64,000 bases of DNA from Clostridia bacterium (GCA_009929615.1 SAAB01000008.1:1-64000); one strand, 5' to 3'. Counted from the first letter of the stretch, positions 54,065-62,534 are shown. The notes: generated by a model from the sequence alone, not told the origin. Made by a program: numbers and translations.

Positions 54065-54068
54065 ATTA

Positions 54069-54098
54069 AAAAGCACTCGACTTTCATCGAGTGCTTTT
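54069..54098. terminator. second hairpin between converging genes
   Basis: AAAAGCACTCGA / TCGAGTGCTTTT, a 12-bp perfect stem with a 6-base loop, flanked by A/T runs on both sides; it serves the minus-strand LspA-like gene. Confidence 0.85.
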
Positions 54099-54106
54099 CA
54101 TTCTAA

Positions 54107-54565
54107 TCAATCTTTATTCAGGCATTCACCCATCATCCACAAAAGGCCTCCGCCAAATACTGCGAAATCGCCCTTGTTGAAAATAATATTCCGAAACTTT
54201 GATGGTCCCATATTAAATCGGATATAGTCTGTTACTTCTCCATGCCGGATCCGTTCATAAGCATTGCTTGCGGCACCGCCCAGCATCATGGATAATCCCA
54301 GTTTTTGAAGCAGATGCCCCCGTTTTCCCGAATAGGTCATCAATGCTCCTGCCAGACTTCCTACGCCAAAAAGGGTTACCATCTTAAGCTTTTCCTGATC
54401 ATCCTTAAGCCATCCAAGCATAGCACCTTTATTAAAAAACTTTGTCAACACAACCTTGTCCATTAAAAAAGGCTTTTCGCTGTCTTCTTCCACATAGTCT
54501 TTCACATATTCTTTAAAAAACAAATCTTCGCCACATATCAGGGCGGCAAGACCAAACCAAATCAT
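54107..54565 (-). CDS. signal peptidase II-like (LspA homologue) protein with altered active site
   Basis: A 152-residue membrane protein with four predicted helices and LspA-type blocks: FFNKGAMLGWL (like NxGaAFG), MLGGAASNAYERIRHGEVTDYI (like GGAxGNxxDRxxxGxVxDF) and FNKGDFAVFGGG (like FNxAD). The second catalytic aspartate is kept as Asp133, but the first is Glu104 (codon GAA). The start at 54565 follows AAGGAGG. It could be an active variant, a paralogue of the housekeeping LspA, or an inactive relative. It is followed by a hairpin shared with amt. Confidence 0.7.
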   Translation of the reverse strand: MIWFGLAALICGEDLFFKEYVKDYVEEDSEKPFLMDKVVLTKFFNKGAMLGWLKDDQEKLKMVTLFGVGSLAGALMTYSGKRGHLLQKLGLSMMLGGAASNAYERIRHGEVTDYIRFNMGPSKFRNIIFNKGDFAVFGGGLLWMMGECLNKD

Positions 54566-54601
54566 TCTGAGTACCTCCTTTGTTCCTATTATAAACAAAT
54601 T

Positions 54602-55462
54602 TTATAATGTAATTCCCAGAAAATCAATAAGAACTCCGGCGGCAACACCGCACACATATAATATACCTGTAATCCGAAGATTTTCTTTCAAAGAATCATT
54701 GGTTCGATAGAGAACAATAAGACCAACACCTGCACCAACAAGCAGTCCGGACATCATCGCCCCTACGCTCATAGTACCTTCTATATATAATTGGGTTATA
54801 ATAACCGATGCTGCACAGTTTGGTATCAAGCCTACCACACCGGAAATCAAAGAACCGATCAATGGCTGATTCAAAATAATACCACTTAAATTCTCTTCGC
54901 CAATTCCGGCAATAACCAGATTTAAAACAAAGGAAATAACAATAATGAAGAAAAATATCTGAGCTGTATGGATAACCGCAGATTTTAAAATGCTGTTACC
55001 GCTCTCACAATGGCAATGATCATGCTCACACATGTGATGAATGTCCATCTCCTGCTCCGGCTCTTTCTTAATCATCGAAAAAACAAAATCAATGGCAAAT
55101 CCAGCCACCATACCAATGACAACTTTCATGCCCAGAATCGATAAAATCATATTCATCGGTGCTTTCTGTGAAATCAATACAGGGAGCATCTCGTCAGAAG
55201 TCGATAAAAAAATAGCAATCAGCGTGCCTCGTGTAATGACATGGCCTGCATACAGGCTGGCTGCTGCTGCTGAAAATCCACACTGTGGGAATATGCCGGC
55301 AATACTGCCAATCAATGGACCAAATCGTCCAGAAGCCTGAACCGCATGACGGGTCTTTCCACTCATCTTATGTTCAATATATTCCATAATAATATATGTT
55401 ATAAATAAAAAGGGTAACAATCGGATACCATCTTTTAGTGTATCCATAATAATATCGTACAT
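54602..55462 (-). CDS. putative metal/arsenic efflux protein (ArsP_2-like, manganese transporter-type)
   Basis: A 286-residue polytopic protein with about eight to ten hydrophobic segments in two halves. Each half carries a cysteine motif after GxxPxC: SIAGIFPQCGFSAAAASLYAGHVI in the first and GVVGLIPNCAASVIITQLY in the second. A central cytoplasmic loop is rich in His and Cys (HHMCEHDHCHCES), suited to metal binding. This matches the putative heavy-metal exporter family PF11449, often labelled manganese or arsenic transporter. The start at 55462 follows GAGG. A promoter and a structured leader precede it. Confidence 0.75.
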   Translation of the reverse strand: MYDIIMDTLKDGIRLLPFLFITYIIMEYIEHKMSGKTRHAVQASGRFGPLIGSIAGIFPQCGFSAAAASLYAGHVITRGTLIAIFLSTSDEMLPVLISQKAPMNMILSILGMKVVIGMVAGFAIDFVFSMIKKEPEQEMDIHHMCEHDHCHCESGNSILKSAVIHTAQIFFFIIVISFVLNLVIAGIGEENLSGIILNQPLIGSLISGVVGLIPNCAASVIITQLYIEGTMSVGAMMSGLLVGAGVGLIVLYRTNDSLKENLRITGILYVCGVAAGVLIDFLGITL

Positions 55463-55501
55463 CACAAACCTCTTTTCCAGTCTATTTCCTTATCTCTTAC
55501 C

Positions 55502-55574
55502 CAGGGCCTTCCGAACAAAGTTCGGGCTTAAATGACCCTGCTACATATTATCCTATGAATAGAGGCTTTGTCAA
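55502..55574 (-). promoter_or_regulatory. promoter and structured leader of the metal exporter gene
   Basis: -35 TTGACA (55569-55574) and -10 GATAAT (55547-55552) are 16 bases apart. The predicted transcript begins with a stem CAGGG/CCCTG (55536-55540 with 55502-55506) enclosing the hairpin CCGAAC-TTT-GTTCGG (55511-55525) and a 10-base internal loop. It does not match a riboswitch class I can name. Confidence 0.55.
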
Positions 55575-55587
55575 GTATTCACATTTT

Positions 55588-55704
55588 CTATTTCTTTTTC
55601 AAATGGCAGAAAATAAATATTCCTGCTCCTATCACCGCAGCCCATTTTAACAGCTTTTTGAGCCCCGGTTCACGTATTTCTTCCCATATGCAATTCATAA
55701 TCAT
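55588..55704 (-). CDS. small membrane protein (38 residues)
   Basis: A 38-residue frame with ATG at 55704 behind GGAAAGGG. It has a charged N-terminal half (IWEEIREPGLKKLLKW) and a hydrophobic segment AAVIGAGIFIFCH ending in three lysines, predicting a small membrane protein. It lies between the terminator of the FUSC-HAD gene and the promoter of the metal exporter, with its own possible upstream -10. A role with the exporter is conceivable. Shortness keeps confidence moderate. Confidence 0.45.
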   Translation of the reverse strand: MIMNCIWEEIREPGLKKLLKWAAVIGAGIFIFCHLKKK

Positions 55705-55752
55705 CTCTGCACACCCTTTCCTTCAATCTATAATATCATTATATAAACTAAA

Positions 55753-55786
55753 GGAAATGCCCGCCATGGTTTTGGCTTACATTTCC
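55753..55786 (-). terminator. terminator after the FUSC-HAD gene
   Basis: GGAAATG...CATTTCC with inner GCC/GGC pairing, followed on the minus strand by TTTAGTTT. A second perfect 8-bp hairpin ATCTTACA/TGTAAGAT lies at 55795-55814, right after the stop codon. Confidence 0.6.
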
Positions 55787-55817
55787 CCTGGTTTATCTTA
55801 CATTCCTGTAAGATATG

Positions 55818-57074
55818 CTATTTTCTTTTCCATATAAGTGGCTCAAACTCTGCTTTCACAGTGCGCACCACTTTATTCATATTGCCCGGTTTAATAAGAA
55901 CATCATATTTGCCTTCCACCGTTCCGAAAGTCATTACCCGGTCCACGCCCAGTTCCTTCCGAAGCCAGGAAATCATATGTTCCTTTGTAGCTTCTGCACT
56001 GAGAATTTTCATAAGAAAATGTCCCGGATACTCCGTTTTCTCCCAGCGAACCCGCAGCTTCTCAAATATCGGAAGTTTTTCAAGTTCTTCTTCGAGATGC
56101 CGCAGCTTTTCTTCCGTATTCAAAATGGAAAAATAAACCACATCCCGGTTTTCCGGCGGTGTGCCATATATATAATTTCGATAAGGAGAACGCCGGTATT
56201 TTTCATAAAACTGTCCCTGAACACCTTTTGGCGGTTCCGGATAAAAGATGAGCATTACATCCTGAATAATCAGATTAATAAAATAGGGCAGTGCATACTG
56301 TTTTAAAAGGTCCTCTATCTGACATGCCGTCTCATAATCTATATTTTCTTCTTTTATATAACGGTTTTCCTGAACATCATACACAGCCGCTCCATCCATG
56401 GCAATGACCGGAAGTTTTAAATGAATATCCTGAGTTGCCGCCATCATGGATGCTGGTGTGCGTCCGGTAGCTATTGTAAATAACACCCCTTCGGATAACA
56501 TCCGGTTCAAATCAACTTTTGTATAGGGCGACATCTCATCACTGACAGATACCAGTGTATCATCCAAACCGGAAACAAATAAAATATCCTTATTTCTTCG
56601 CCTTGGCAAATGTATCCAGTTAATAAAATAGGCCAGAGCAATACCAAGAATCGTATCAAAAACTCTGTATACAATAAAAATATAAGGATTCACATCTCCC
56701 CGGTGGGCAATAACAATACTTCCAAAGGAGATACATGCAATAAAAGCTGCCGATGATTTTTTAAAAACCACCGTACTATAAATGGTCAGGCCAAACCCTA
56801 AAGTGACCAGCAGCGTATCTAAAAAAGAATCTCTCTCCCATAGCACCTGATGCTGCACAATCAATAGAATACCACCATAAAAAGCACCGATTAAAGTTCC
56901 AACAACACGATTCGATGCAACTTTACGGCTGTTTGACAAATCCGACTGAATACATAATATGGCGGCGATAACAGCATAAAACGCAGTTCGCCCGGTATCC
57001 AGTGATGCATATGCAAAAACCAGCAGCCATACTGCCACCACCGTCTTTATCAGACGCATACCTATCCGAGGCAT
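55818..57074 (-). CDS. FUSC/aromatic acid exporter-like membrane domain fused to a degenerate HAD domain
   Basis: A 418-residue fusion. The first ~155 residues hold about five membrane helices of the ArAE_1/FUSC type (RLIKTVVAVWLLVFAYASLD, YAVIAAILCIQSDLSNSRKVASNRVVGTLIGAFYGG). From residue 163 a Cof-type HAD fold follows, with motif II TIATGRT and cap region. Motif I, normally DxDGT, reads Gly169-Leu-Asp-Asp-Thr: the nucleophilic Asp is lost. Motif IV, usually GDxxND, is GTVEGKYD. Phosphatase activity is therefore unlikely, and the domain may sense a ligand. The start at 57074 follows GGAGGG and sits two bases past the barstar stop. Confidence 0.8.
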   Translation of the reverse strand: MPRIGMRLIKTVVAVWLLVFAYASLDTGRTAFYAVIAAILCIQSDLSNSRKVASNRVVGTLIGAFYGGILLIVQHQVLWERDSFLDTLLVTLGFGLTIYSTVVFKKSSAAFIACISFGSIVIAHRGDVNPYIFIVYRVFDTILGIALAYFINWIHLPRRRNKDILFVSGLDDTLVSVSDEMSPYTKVDLNRMLSEGVLFTIATGRTPASMMAATQDIHLKLPVIAMDGAAVYDVQENRYIKEENIDYETACQIEDLLKQYALPYFINLIIQDVMLIFYPEPPKGVQGQFYEKYRRSPYRNYIYGTPPENRDVVYFSILNTEEKLRHLEEELEKLPIFEKLRVRWEKTEYPGHFLMKILSAEATKEHMISWLRKELGVDRVMTFGTVEGKYDVLIKPGNMNKVVRTVKAEFEPLIWKRK

Positions 57075-57075
57075 C

Positions 57076-57327
57076 CTAATCCCTCCATACAACATTCAGA
57101 AATGTATTTTCTCTCGCGGCATCCTCAAATACACACCGCATCCCCTGATTCATTTGAAAACTACTGTGTATTTGTATCTCTACATCTTCGCCAATCTCCG
57201 TCAGCACATCATAAAGGGCATCCAGATTTTCTCCATAATACTCGGGAAATCCGAGCATTTCCTTTAAATACTTATGGCCTTCCGGGGCATTCTCCAGTTT
57301 TTTTCCATCTAATATAACTGTTTCCAC
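57076..57327 (-). CDS. barstar family ribonuclease inhibitor
   Basis: An 83-residue barstar homologue, intracellular inhibitor of barnase-type RNases. Conserved parts are VILDGKKL, the inhibitory loop GFPEYYGENLDALYDVLTEI (with the YGxNLDALWD-like motif) and VFEDAARE near the end. The start is GTG behind GGGGAGG. It lies two bases after the barnase gene, so the two form an enzyme-immunity pair. Confidence 0.92.
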   Translation of the reverse strand: METVILDGKKLENAPEGHKYLKEMLGFPEYYGENLDALYDVLTEIGEDVEIQIHSSFQMNQGMRCVFEDAARENTFLNVVWRD

Positions 57328-57329
57328 AA

Positions 57330-57806
57330 TTATTCCTCCCCGTATAACAATACAAAACTTTCATAATGGTCATCGGTATAATAAATATTTCCCTTATTTG
57401 AAAAGACAATCCGTTTGGCTCCCCTGCTTTTAGCACCCATTGTATCAATGTCACATTCCGTATAAGAAATACCCTTTTCATCCGGAAGAACCCCTTCATA
57501 ATTACCAAAATGGTCCCCGCCGATAGACATTCCCGGTGCATATGGTTCCAAGGAACCGCCCTTCCATCCAAGTTTCTGAGCCTCTTTCTTTTTAATGAAA
57601 TTTTCTGGTAACTTACCATAGGTATGAATATACAGTGCCACCTCATCTTTTGATGTATAAGCACCATCCTCTGCAATCTCCTCGGTTCCTGAAGCCGCAC
57701 TGTTTCCTGTCGAAATGTCTTCCTCTTCCAGCAAAGAGCATCCTGCCAAAAGTAACATTGAAAGGGATAATAAAAATATCCCCAAGTATCTTAAATATTT
57801 TTTCAC
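57330..57806 (-). CDS. lipoprotein barnase-type ribonuclease
   Basis: A 158-residue guanyl-specific RNase of the barnase family with a lipoprotein signal (LLLAGC, Cys23), so it is held outside the membrane. The mature part aligns over the barnase core: LPENFIKKKEAQKLGWKGG, APGMSIGGDHFGNYEGVLP. Catalytic residues are kept: Glu117 in YTECDI, Arg128/Arg132 in SRGAKRIVF, His147 in DDHYESF. The start is a GTG that overlaps the GGDEF-EAL stop (GTGA). The barstar gene follows at two bases. Confidence 0.9.
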   Translation of the reverse strand: MKKYLRYLGIFLLSLSMLLLAGCSLLEEEDISTGNSAASGTEEIAEDGAYTSKDEVALYIHTYGKLPENFIKKKEAQKLGWKGGSLEPYAPGMSIGGDHFGNYEGVLPDEKGISYTECDIDTMGAKSRGAKRIVFSNKGNIYYTDDHYESFVLLYGEE

Positions 57807-60772
57807 AACATTTTTTCTCCTTTTTTATGTATTTCCTGAATCTCCTGAACCTTCTCAAAATCTACAAGTTTTGCTCTTGACTCAGCTTTTCCAAGATAAT
57901 CACCTTGAATATAATCAGCGCCCAGCTGAATGACCGCCTTCATATCGTCATAGCTCTCTACACCCTCGGCAATAACTTTAATGCCTCTTGGATGGGCATA
58001 ATTCAAAAGGTTCTGCACCAGGCTCTGCCGTCCTCTATCTTTACTAATTCCCCGAATCAGTGAAATATCAACTTTGACATAACGAGGTTTTAGGTAGAGC
58101 AGCCGCTCTTCTGTACTATAGCCACTTCCAAAATCATCCAGAGCAATCTCTGCACCATAACGCCTGGCAAGTTCCTGCTTTTTACACATGATTTCTGAAT
58201 CTACATGTTCATTTTCAATAATCTCAACAACCAGACGTCCGGTACATTCCGGATATTGTTCAAAGAGATTATGCAAAGCATCTTCATCCATCAGCTGATT
58301 CGGTATGGAATTGACAAATAGCTTTGTATTTTCAAAATCCTCACCCTGTAAATGTTGAAAGTAAAAAGCCATCTCAAAGGTCAGTGCCTCCAGTTCTCCC
58401 AATCGGGACTGGTCTGCTGCAATACGCACAACATCCCCTGCAGATTTCAAAAGTCTGGTCTTTGGACGCATCAGTGCCTCATAGGCAAAAACTTCGCCAT
58501 CGGCAGCTGACACAATTGGCTGAAAATAATATTCCACCTGCTTGTCTTCAATAATCCAATTCAGTTCTTCCTTGCCTTCAAGAAGCATGCCATCCCTGTC
58601 AAAGCTTCTCTGATTATACTCTTTATAGAATCCCTTGTAACTTGTTTTCGCATCATACATGGCAAAATCTGCACATTTTTTCAACTGTACCAATGTCGTA
58701 CCATTATGAGGATACCATGCCACGCCACCGGAAGCCCTTATTGACAAGCTCTCTCCATCCGGTGTCATCAACTTTTTATCGTGAAGTCTCTGCCGGATAT
58801 CATCCAGCTCCTGAAAAACTTCCTGTTTTCCCTGACAGTTTGGAAGAAAAGCCATGAATTCATCGCCGGAGATTCTGCCGATTAAAGCTCCCGGATACTC
58901 TGCAGTGATACCACCAAAAACCTGAGCCGCCTGCCGTATATACTGGTCACCATAATCATGACCATAGGAATCATTGACATATTTCAGATTGTCCAAATCC
59001 CACATTATCATTGCTCCGAGTTCCATATCGCCGTGTTTCGAAAGCATATGTTCCACTCTGTGATTAAAGGCTCTGCGGCTTAGAAGGTTTGTCAGAATAT
59101 CATAATCCCGTTCATGTTCCAACTGCTGTTTCTCAATAATTTCTTCCGTCTGGTCCATAACGATAATAAAAACTTTATGATTGCCTATCCATGACTCAAT
59201 ATGAATCCAATATTCCTCGCCATTATCCAGAATACTATATTCGATTTCTCCACTCTCTTTGAGAAATTTTTCAAGTCCTGCGTCTTTCCAGAACTTTTCA
59301 AAATATTCCCGGCTGATTCCACCATTCTCGTATGCCGAAGGTTCCATATGTAAGACAGGAACCACCTGACTTGTACAGTAGACAATAGCTTCTTTCTCAG
59401 AATACTCAATAGCCCCTAAAGGCAGGTTAATCATCTTAATAATTCGGGAAAGTCTGGATACATTCTCTCTTATGCTATTATCCATTGCTGCGATAGCTTC
59501 CCGCAGTTCATCGATTTCACGAATACCACTCGGTATACTCTGAAACTCTTTGTCCGCTTCCTGAACCCTGATATCATCTACCAGTTCCTGAATTGGCCGG
59601 TTCAAATAATAGCTGGCCAAAACTGCAATGAGACTCCCTGCCCCAACAGAAATCAGAAATGCCATCTGAATCATAAAATTCAGGTGATGCGCATTGCGAA
59701 ATAAAATATCCTCCGGAACAATGGCCTGTAAAGCCCACTGTTCTCCATAAAATGGCGATGAAGCATTATATAAGGCCAAAGAGCCACCTGTCCCATATAT
59801 ATCCGAATCTTTAATAGCATGCAGCTGATTGTATTTAGAAATCTCTTCAAAAGAGAAACTTCCATCCCCATCAACCATATCTTCACGAAAAATACCGGAA
59901 GTCATAATTGGAAAATAGGTGCCATCACTATTCCCCCGCTTTGACAGTATATAGCATCCTGCCGTTGTGGAATTTAATTCCTTCGATGGCATGAGGGATT
60001 TCAGATAACTTTCCGAAACTGAAATGCCGATAAGACCATAAATTTCATGGGCATCATTCATCAACGGCATCGCGTAACTGATTAAAGTCCAGTCCTTATC
60101 ACGCCACTGAAAAGCCTCCGACCAGTATCCCAGATTTTCTACGCTGAATTCACTATAATCATTTTCGTCAGAAACCAATTTTGAATAAAACTCAGGTAAA
60201 TCATCCCGCTGAAATCTTGATTCCCAAAGCGAATCCAGGGTAATCCCCATACTTCCTGCCAATTCGGCAGAACCGGTTTCCAGCATCAGGTCATCGCCAC
60301 CCAGGTTCACCGCAGGATCTAAATCCCGTATGTGAAACCCATTCAAAGTATTCGATGACCCATCTGAATCCAATATGATAAAGGCCTCATTCGTCCCTGT
60401 CTGTCTGAGCATTTCTACCAGATTTTCCGAAACTCTGGCAAGAGCTGCCTGACTCAACTGTTCATCCGAAGCCAAGTCCTCTGTAGATTTACCCTGTTCA
60501 CTCAAAAAAGTCCCAATATCATTATTTATCCGCCATTCATAGTCGTCAATATGAGACCATCCATGAACCATGAGATTTTCCAGTTCGTTTTTACGGCTGC
60601 TCACCGTATTAACTAATCGCTGACTTGCATTCTCTTCCAAATAGCGAAAGCCGCCATTGATATGCAAAATGGCCATATACAAAATTCCCTGGAACAACAC
60701 CGCCGCCATAAGACAGACCAGTATTCTACTCTGTAATGAAATTTTCTTTTTTCTTTTTTTTGACTTATTCAC
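57803..60772 (-). CDS. membrane GGDEF-EAL c-di-GMP enzyme with extracytoplasmic sensor
   Basis: A 989-residue sensor protein. A membrane helix near residues 15-36 is followed by a large extracytoplasmic dCache-like region (about 40-360), a second helix (about 365-385), a PAS-like segment (about 440-540), a GGDEF domain (about 545-710) with RISGDEFMAF as active-site variant SGDEF, and an EAL domain (about 725-980) with YEALMRP, DDFGSGYS and KVIAEGVE. Both enzyme motifs look competent for making and degrading c-di-GMP. The start is GTG after GGAGAAGG and overlaps the solute-binding protein gene by 8 bases. Confidence 0.92.
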   Translation of the reverse strand: MNKSKKRKKKISLQSRILVCLMAAVLFQGILYMAILHINGGFRYLEENASQRLVNTVSSRKNELENLMVHGWSHIDDYEWRINNDIGTFLSEQGKSTEDLASDEQLSQAALARVSENLVEMLRQTGTNEAFIILDSDGSSNTLNGFHIRDLDPAVNLGGDDLMLETGSAELAGSMGITLDSLWESRFQRDDLPEFYSKLVSDENDYSEFSVENLGYWSEAFQWRDKDWTLISYAMPLMNDAHEIYGLIGISVSESYLKSLMPSKELNSTTAGCYILSKRGNSDGTYFPIMTSGIFREDMVDGDGSFSFEEISKYNQLHAIKDSDIYGTGGSLALYNASSPFYGEQWALQAIVPEDILFRNAHHLNFMIQMAFLISVGAGSLIAVLASYYLNRPIQELVDDIRVQEADKEFQSIPSGIREIDELREAIAAMDNSIRENVSRLSRIIKMINLPLGAIEYSEKEAIVYCTSQVVPVLHMEPSAYENGGISREYFEKFWKDAGLEKFLKESGEIEYSILDNGEEYWIHIESWIGNHKVFIIVMDQTEEIIEKQQLEHERDYDILTNLLSRRAFNHRVEHMLSKHGDMELGAMIMWDLDNLKYVNDSYGHDYGDQYIRQAAQVFGGITAEYPGALIGRISGDEFMAFLPNCQGKQEVFQELDDIRQRLHDKKLMTPDGESLSIRASGGVAWYPHNGTTLVQLKKCADFAMYDAKTSYKGFYKEYNQRSFDRDGMLLEGKEELNWIIEDKQVEYYFQPIVSAADGEVFAYEALMRPKTRLLKSAGDVVRIAADQSRLGELEALTFEMAFYFQHLQGEDFENTKLFVNSIPNQLMDEDALHNLFEQYPECTGRLVVEIIENEHVDSEIMCKKQELARRYGAEIALDDFGSGYSTEERLLYLKPRYVKVDISLIRGISKDRGRQSLVQNLLNYAHPRGIKVIAEGVESYDDMKAVIQLGADYIQGDYLGKAESRAKLVDFEKVQEIQEIHKKGEKML

Positions 60773-62189
60773 AAGCCTTCTCCAATTCTTCTTTCAGCTC
60801 ACGACACCAGTTTTTAAAGTTCTCTTCTGTATTTATTTCTGCCACCGCAGTCTGCAAGTCCTTACCCGCTGACATCAAGTCTACCACCTTCTGCCTGTCC
60901 TGTGTCGACTGATTCACCATTTTATTCTCTAAAATACTCCGGTATCCACTTGCACCATCAAAAGGCCGAACCCAGAACAGTTCATAAGTACTATAATCAT
61001 TCATAAAAACATTCATAGAGCTCTTTATAACTTCATTCCATTCCATGTCATTCGCTTTAGCTGCTGTTTCAATTTTCTCAGCTGTCACTGCCTCTGTTTT
61101 CACCGGCATATAGGAAGATGCCACTGCAAATTTACAGTTATTCTCCTCGTCAGTCAGCCATTTCAGGAAAATCGTTGCCGCATATTCCTTTGTTTCTGTA
61201 GAATCAGCAACTGCCATTCCAGCCCCTTGCTGAATAACCATTGGATTTTCTCCCGAAAAATTAGGTACCGGCAGATTTATCACTTCAATAGGATAAGGTT
61301 CTGCATCACCAACCGTTACTTTGGAAGGAAGATAAGCTGAACCAGAGGAAGACCCCACTAATGCCAGAATCGTTCCCGTCTTCATATCATCACTGCGAAA
61401 ACGTCCCACACTGCTAAAATAGCCACTGATATAAGGAATATAATAATTATCCCACAGGCGTTTCATCGCAGCCTCATCAATATTTACTACCGCCTTATCT
61501 CCAACAACCGAAACGGCATCTGCCCCTAGCTGATGAAGACCCACAAGCATATAATTGGATACGGCATCTCTGCCGAAGAATGCCCTGCCTCCTGACCATT
61601 CATAATAAGCTTCGGCTGTCTCTGTCAAACCTTCCCATGTTAAAAGTGATTCCAAAGAAGCACCTGTTGCCTCCGCAAATTTATCCCAATCTGTTTTGTT
61701 CAATGACATAATCTCTGTAGATTTTGCTGTAGGGAATACATAAAACCCATCTTCTGTTCCCAACCGACCTTCTTCAATATAAGCCGGTACATATTCCGCC
61801 AATTCTTCATCGGTTACATAAGGACTTAAATCTGCCAGAGCCCCCAGCTTCTTTAAATCATACCCTACATCCCCGTAACAGCAGAAAATATCAGGAAGAG
61901 CCATCTCTTCTTTCGTCTTCGCCGCCTCTTTATTTAAAGCCTCTGTAAGTTCATTCAAACCGCCACTGGTTGCAGCCTCCACAAAAATACCCTTTTCCGC
62001 ACCAACTGTATTATTAAACTCTGTCACTAATTCATTCAGTGCAATCTGCGGTGCACCATTATAATATGTAAGGACTTGAAGGGTGATAGGATTCTTCGGG
62101 TCCAGACCATATTCTGTCGACTTCTTTCCACAGCCCACCAAAATCAGACAGACTATAGCCACCACCATCACATAAACATGTTTCTTCAT
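60765..62189 (-). CDS. family 1 extracellular solute-binding lipoprotein
   Basis: A 474-residue lipoprotein of the sugar-type (family 1) binding proteins. The signal ends CLILVGCGKKS with the lipobox cysteine at about residue 20. The start at 62189 follows AGGTGGGG; the open frame extends 17 codons upstream. Later landmarks are NELVTEFNNTVGAEKGI and the C-terminal helices typical of the fold. No permease genes accompany it; it overlaps the GGDEF-EAL sensor gene instead, suggesting that it delivers a ligand signal to that sensor. Confidence 0.85.
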   Translation of the reverse strand: MKKHVYVMVVAIVCLILVGCGKKSTEYGLDPKNPITLQVLTYYNGAPQIALNELVTEFNNTVGAEKGIFVEAATSGGLNELTEALNKEAAKTKEEMALPDIFCCYGDVGYDLKKLGALADLSPYVTDEELAEYVPAYIEEGRLGTEDGFYVFPTAKSTEIMSLNKTDWDKFAEATGASLESLLTWEGLTETAEAYYEWSGGRAFFGRDAVSNYMLVGLHQLGADAVSVVGDKAVVNIDEAAMKRLWDNYYIPYISGYFSSVGRFRSDDMKTGTILALVGSSSGSAYLPSKVTVGDAEPYPIEVINLPVPNFSGENPMVIQQGAGMAVADSTETKEYAATIFLKWLTDEENNCKFAVASSYMPVKTEAVTAEKIETAAKANDMEWNEVIKSSMNVFMNDYSTYELFWVRPFDGASGYRSILENKMVNQSTQDRQKVVDLMSAGKDLQTAVAEINTEENFKNWCRELKEELEKACE

Positions 62190-62213
62190 CCACGCCCCCA
62201 CCTTTCTTTTTAC

Positions 62214-62288
62214 CTTTTGTCCCCGATTTTTTTGATACACGATACTACAGACTTTTGTCCCCTTTTTTTTGATACACGATACTACGGA
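62214..62288 (-). repeat. two tandem copies of a 37-38 base repeat
   Basis: Two direct copies (62214-62251 and 62252-62288) share CTTTTGTCCCC, a T-run and GATACACGATACTAC. A third partial copy CTTTTGTCCCCTTT lies at 62411-62424 in the same orientation. They occupy the leader of the solute-binding protein gene. Confidence 0.8.
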
Positions 62289-62317
62289 TTGTTACGTGCG
62301 TTGCACTCCCACAATCC
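62286..62317 (-). other. compound inverted repeat in the 62241-62482 gap
   Basis: GGATTGT (62286-62292) pairs with ACAATCC (62311-62317), with an inner GTGC/GCAC hairpin. The rest of this intergenic stretch holds no frame I can support. Confidence 0.5.
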
Positions 62318-62482
62318 TAAAAACATTCGAAATCCGCCCTAATCGGGCTACTTTCTCATGTTTTTCGGGTCCCAAAGTCATGTTTTTTTATGCAAGCACA
62401 AAAAACACGACTTTTGTCCCCTTTAGTATCATTATATGTTAATTCACCGCCTGCTTCAAGTCAAATCCCAGTGAATATAAAA

Positions 62483-62526
62483 AGGACCTGATAGAAATAT
62501 GTTGGTTGATATTCCCATCAGGTCCT
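62483..62526 (-). terminator. terminator after htpG
   Basis: AGGACCTGAT / ATCAGGTCCT, a 10-bp perfect stem, followed on the minus strand by TTTTTAT; eight bases after the htpG stop. Confidence 0.85.
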
Positions 62527-62534
62527 AAGTTTGA

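Noticed and set aside
55502-55540. yybP-ykoY manganese riboswitch
   Set aside because: The conserved GGGGAGTAG-type loop and paired adenine loop are not seen; the element is too short.
62214-62424. CRISPR-like array
   Set aside because: Only two contiguous copies without spacers and a partial third; not an array.
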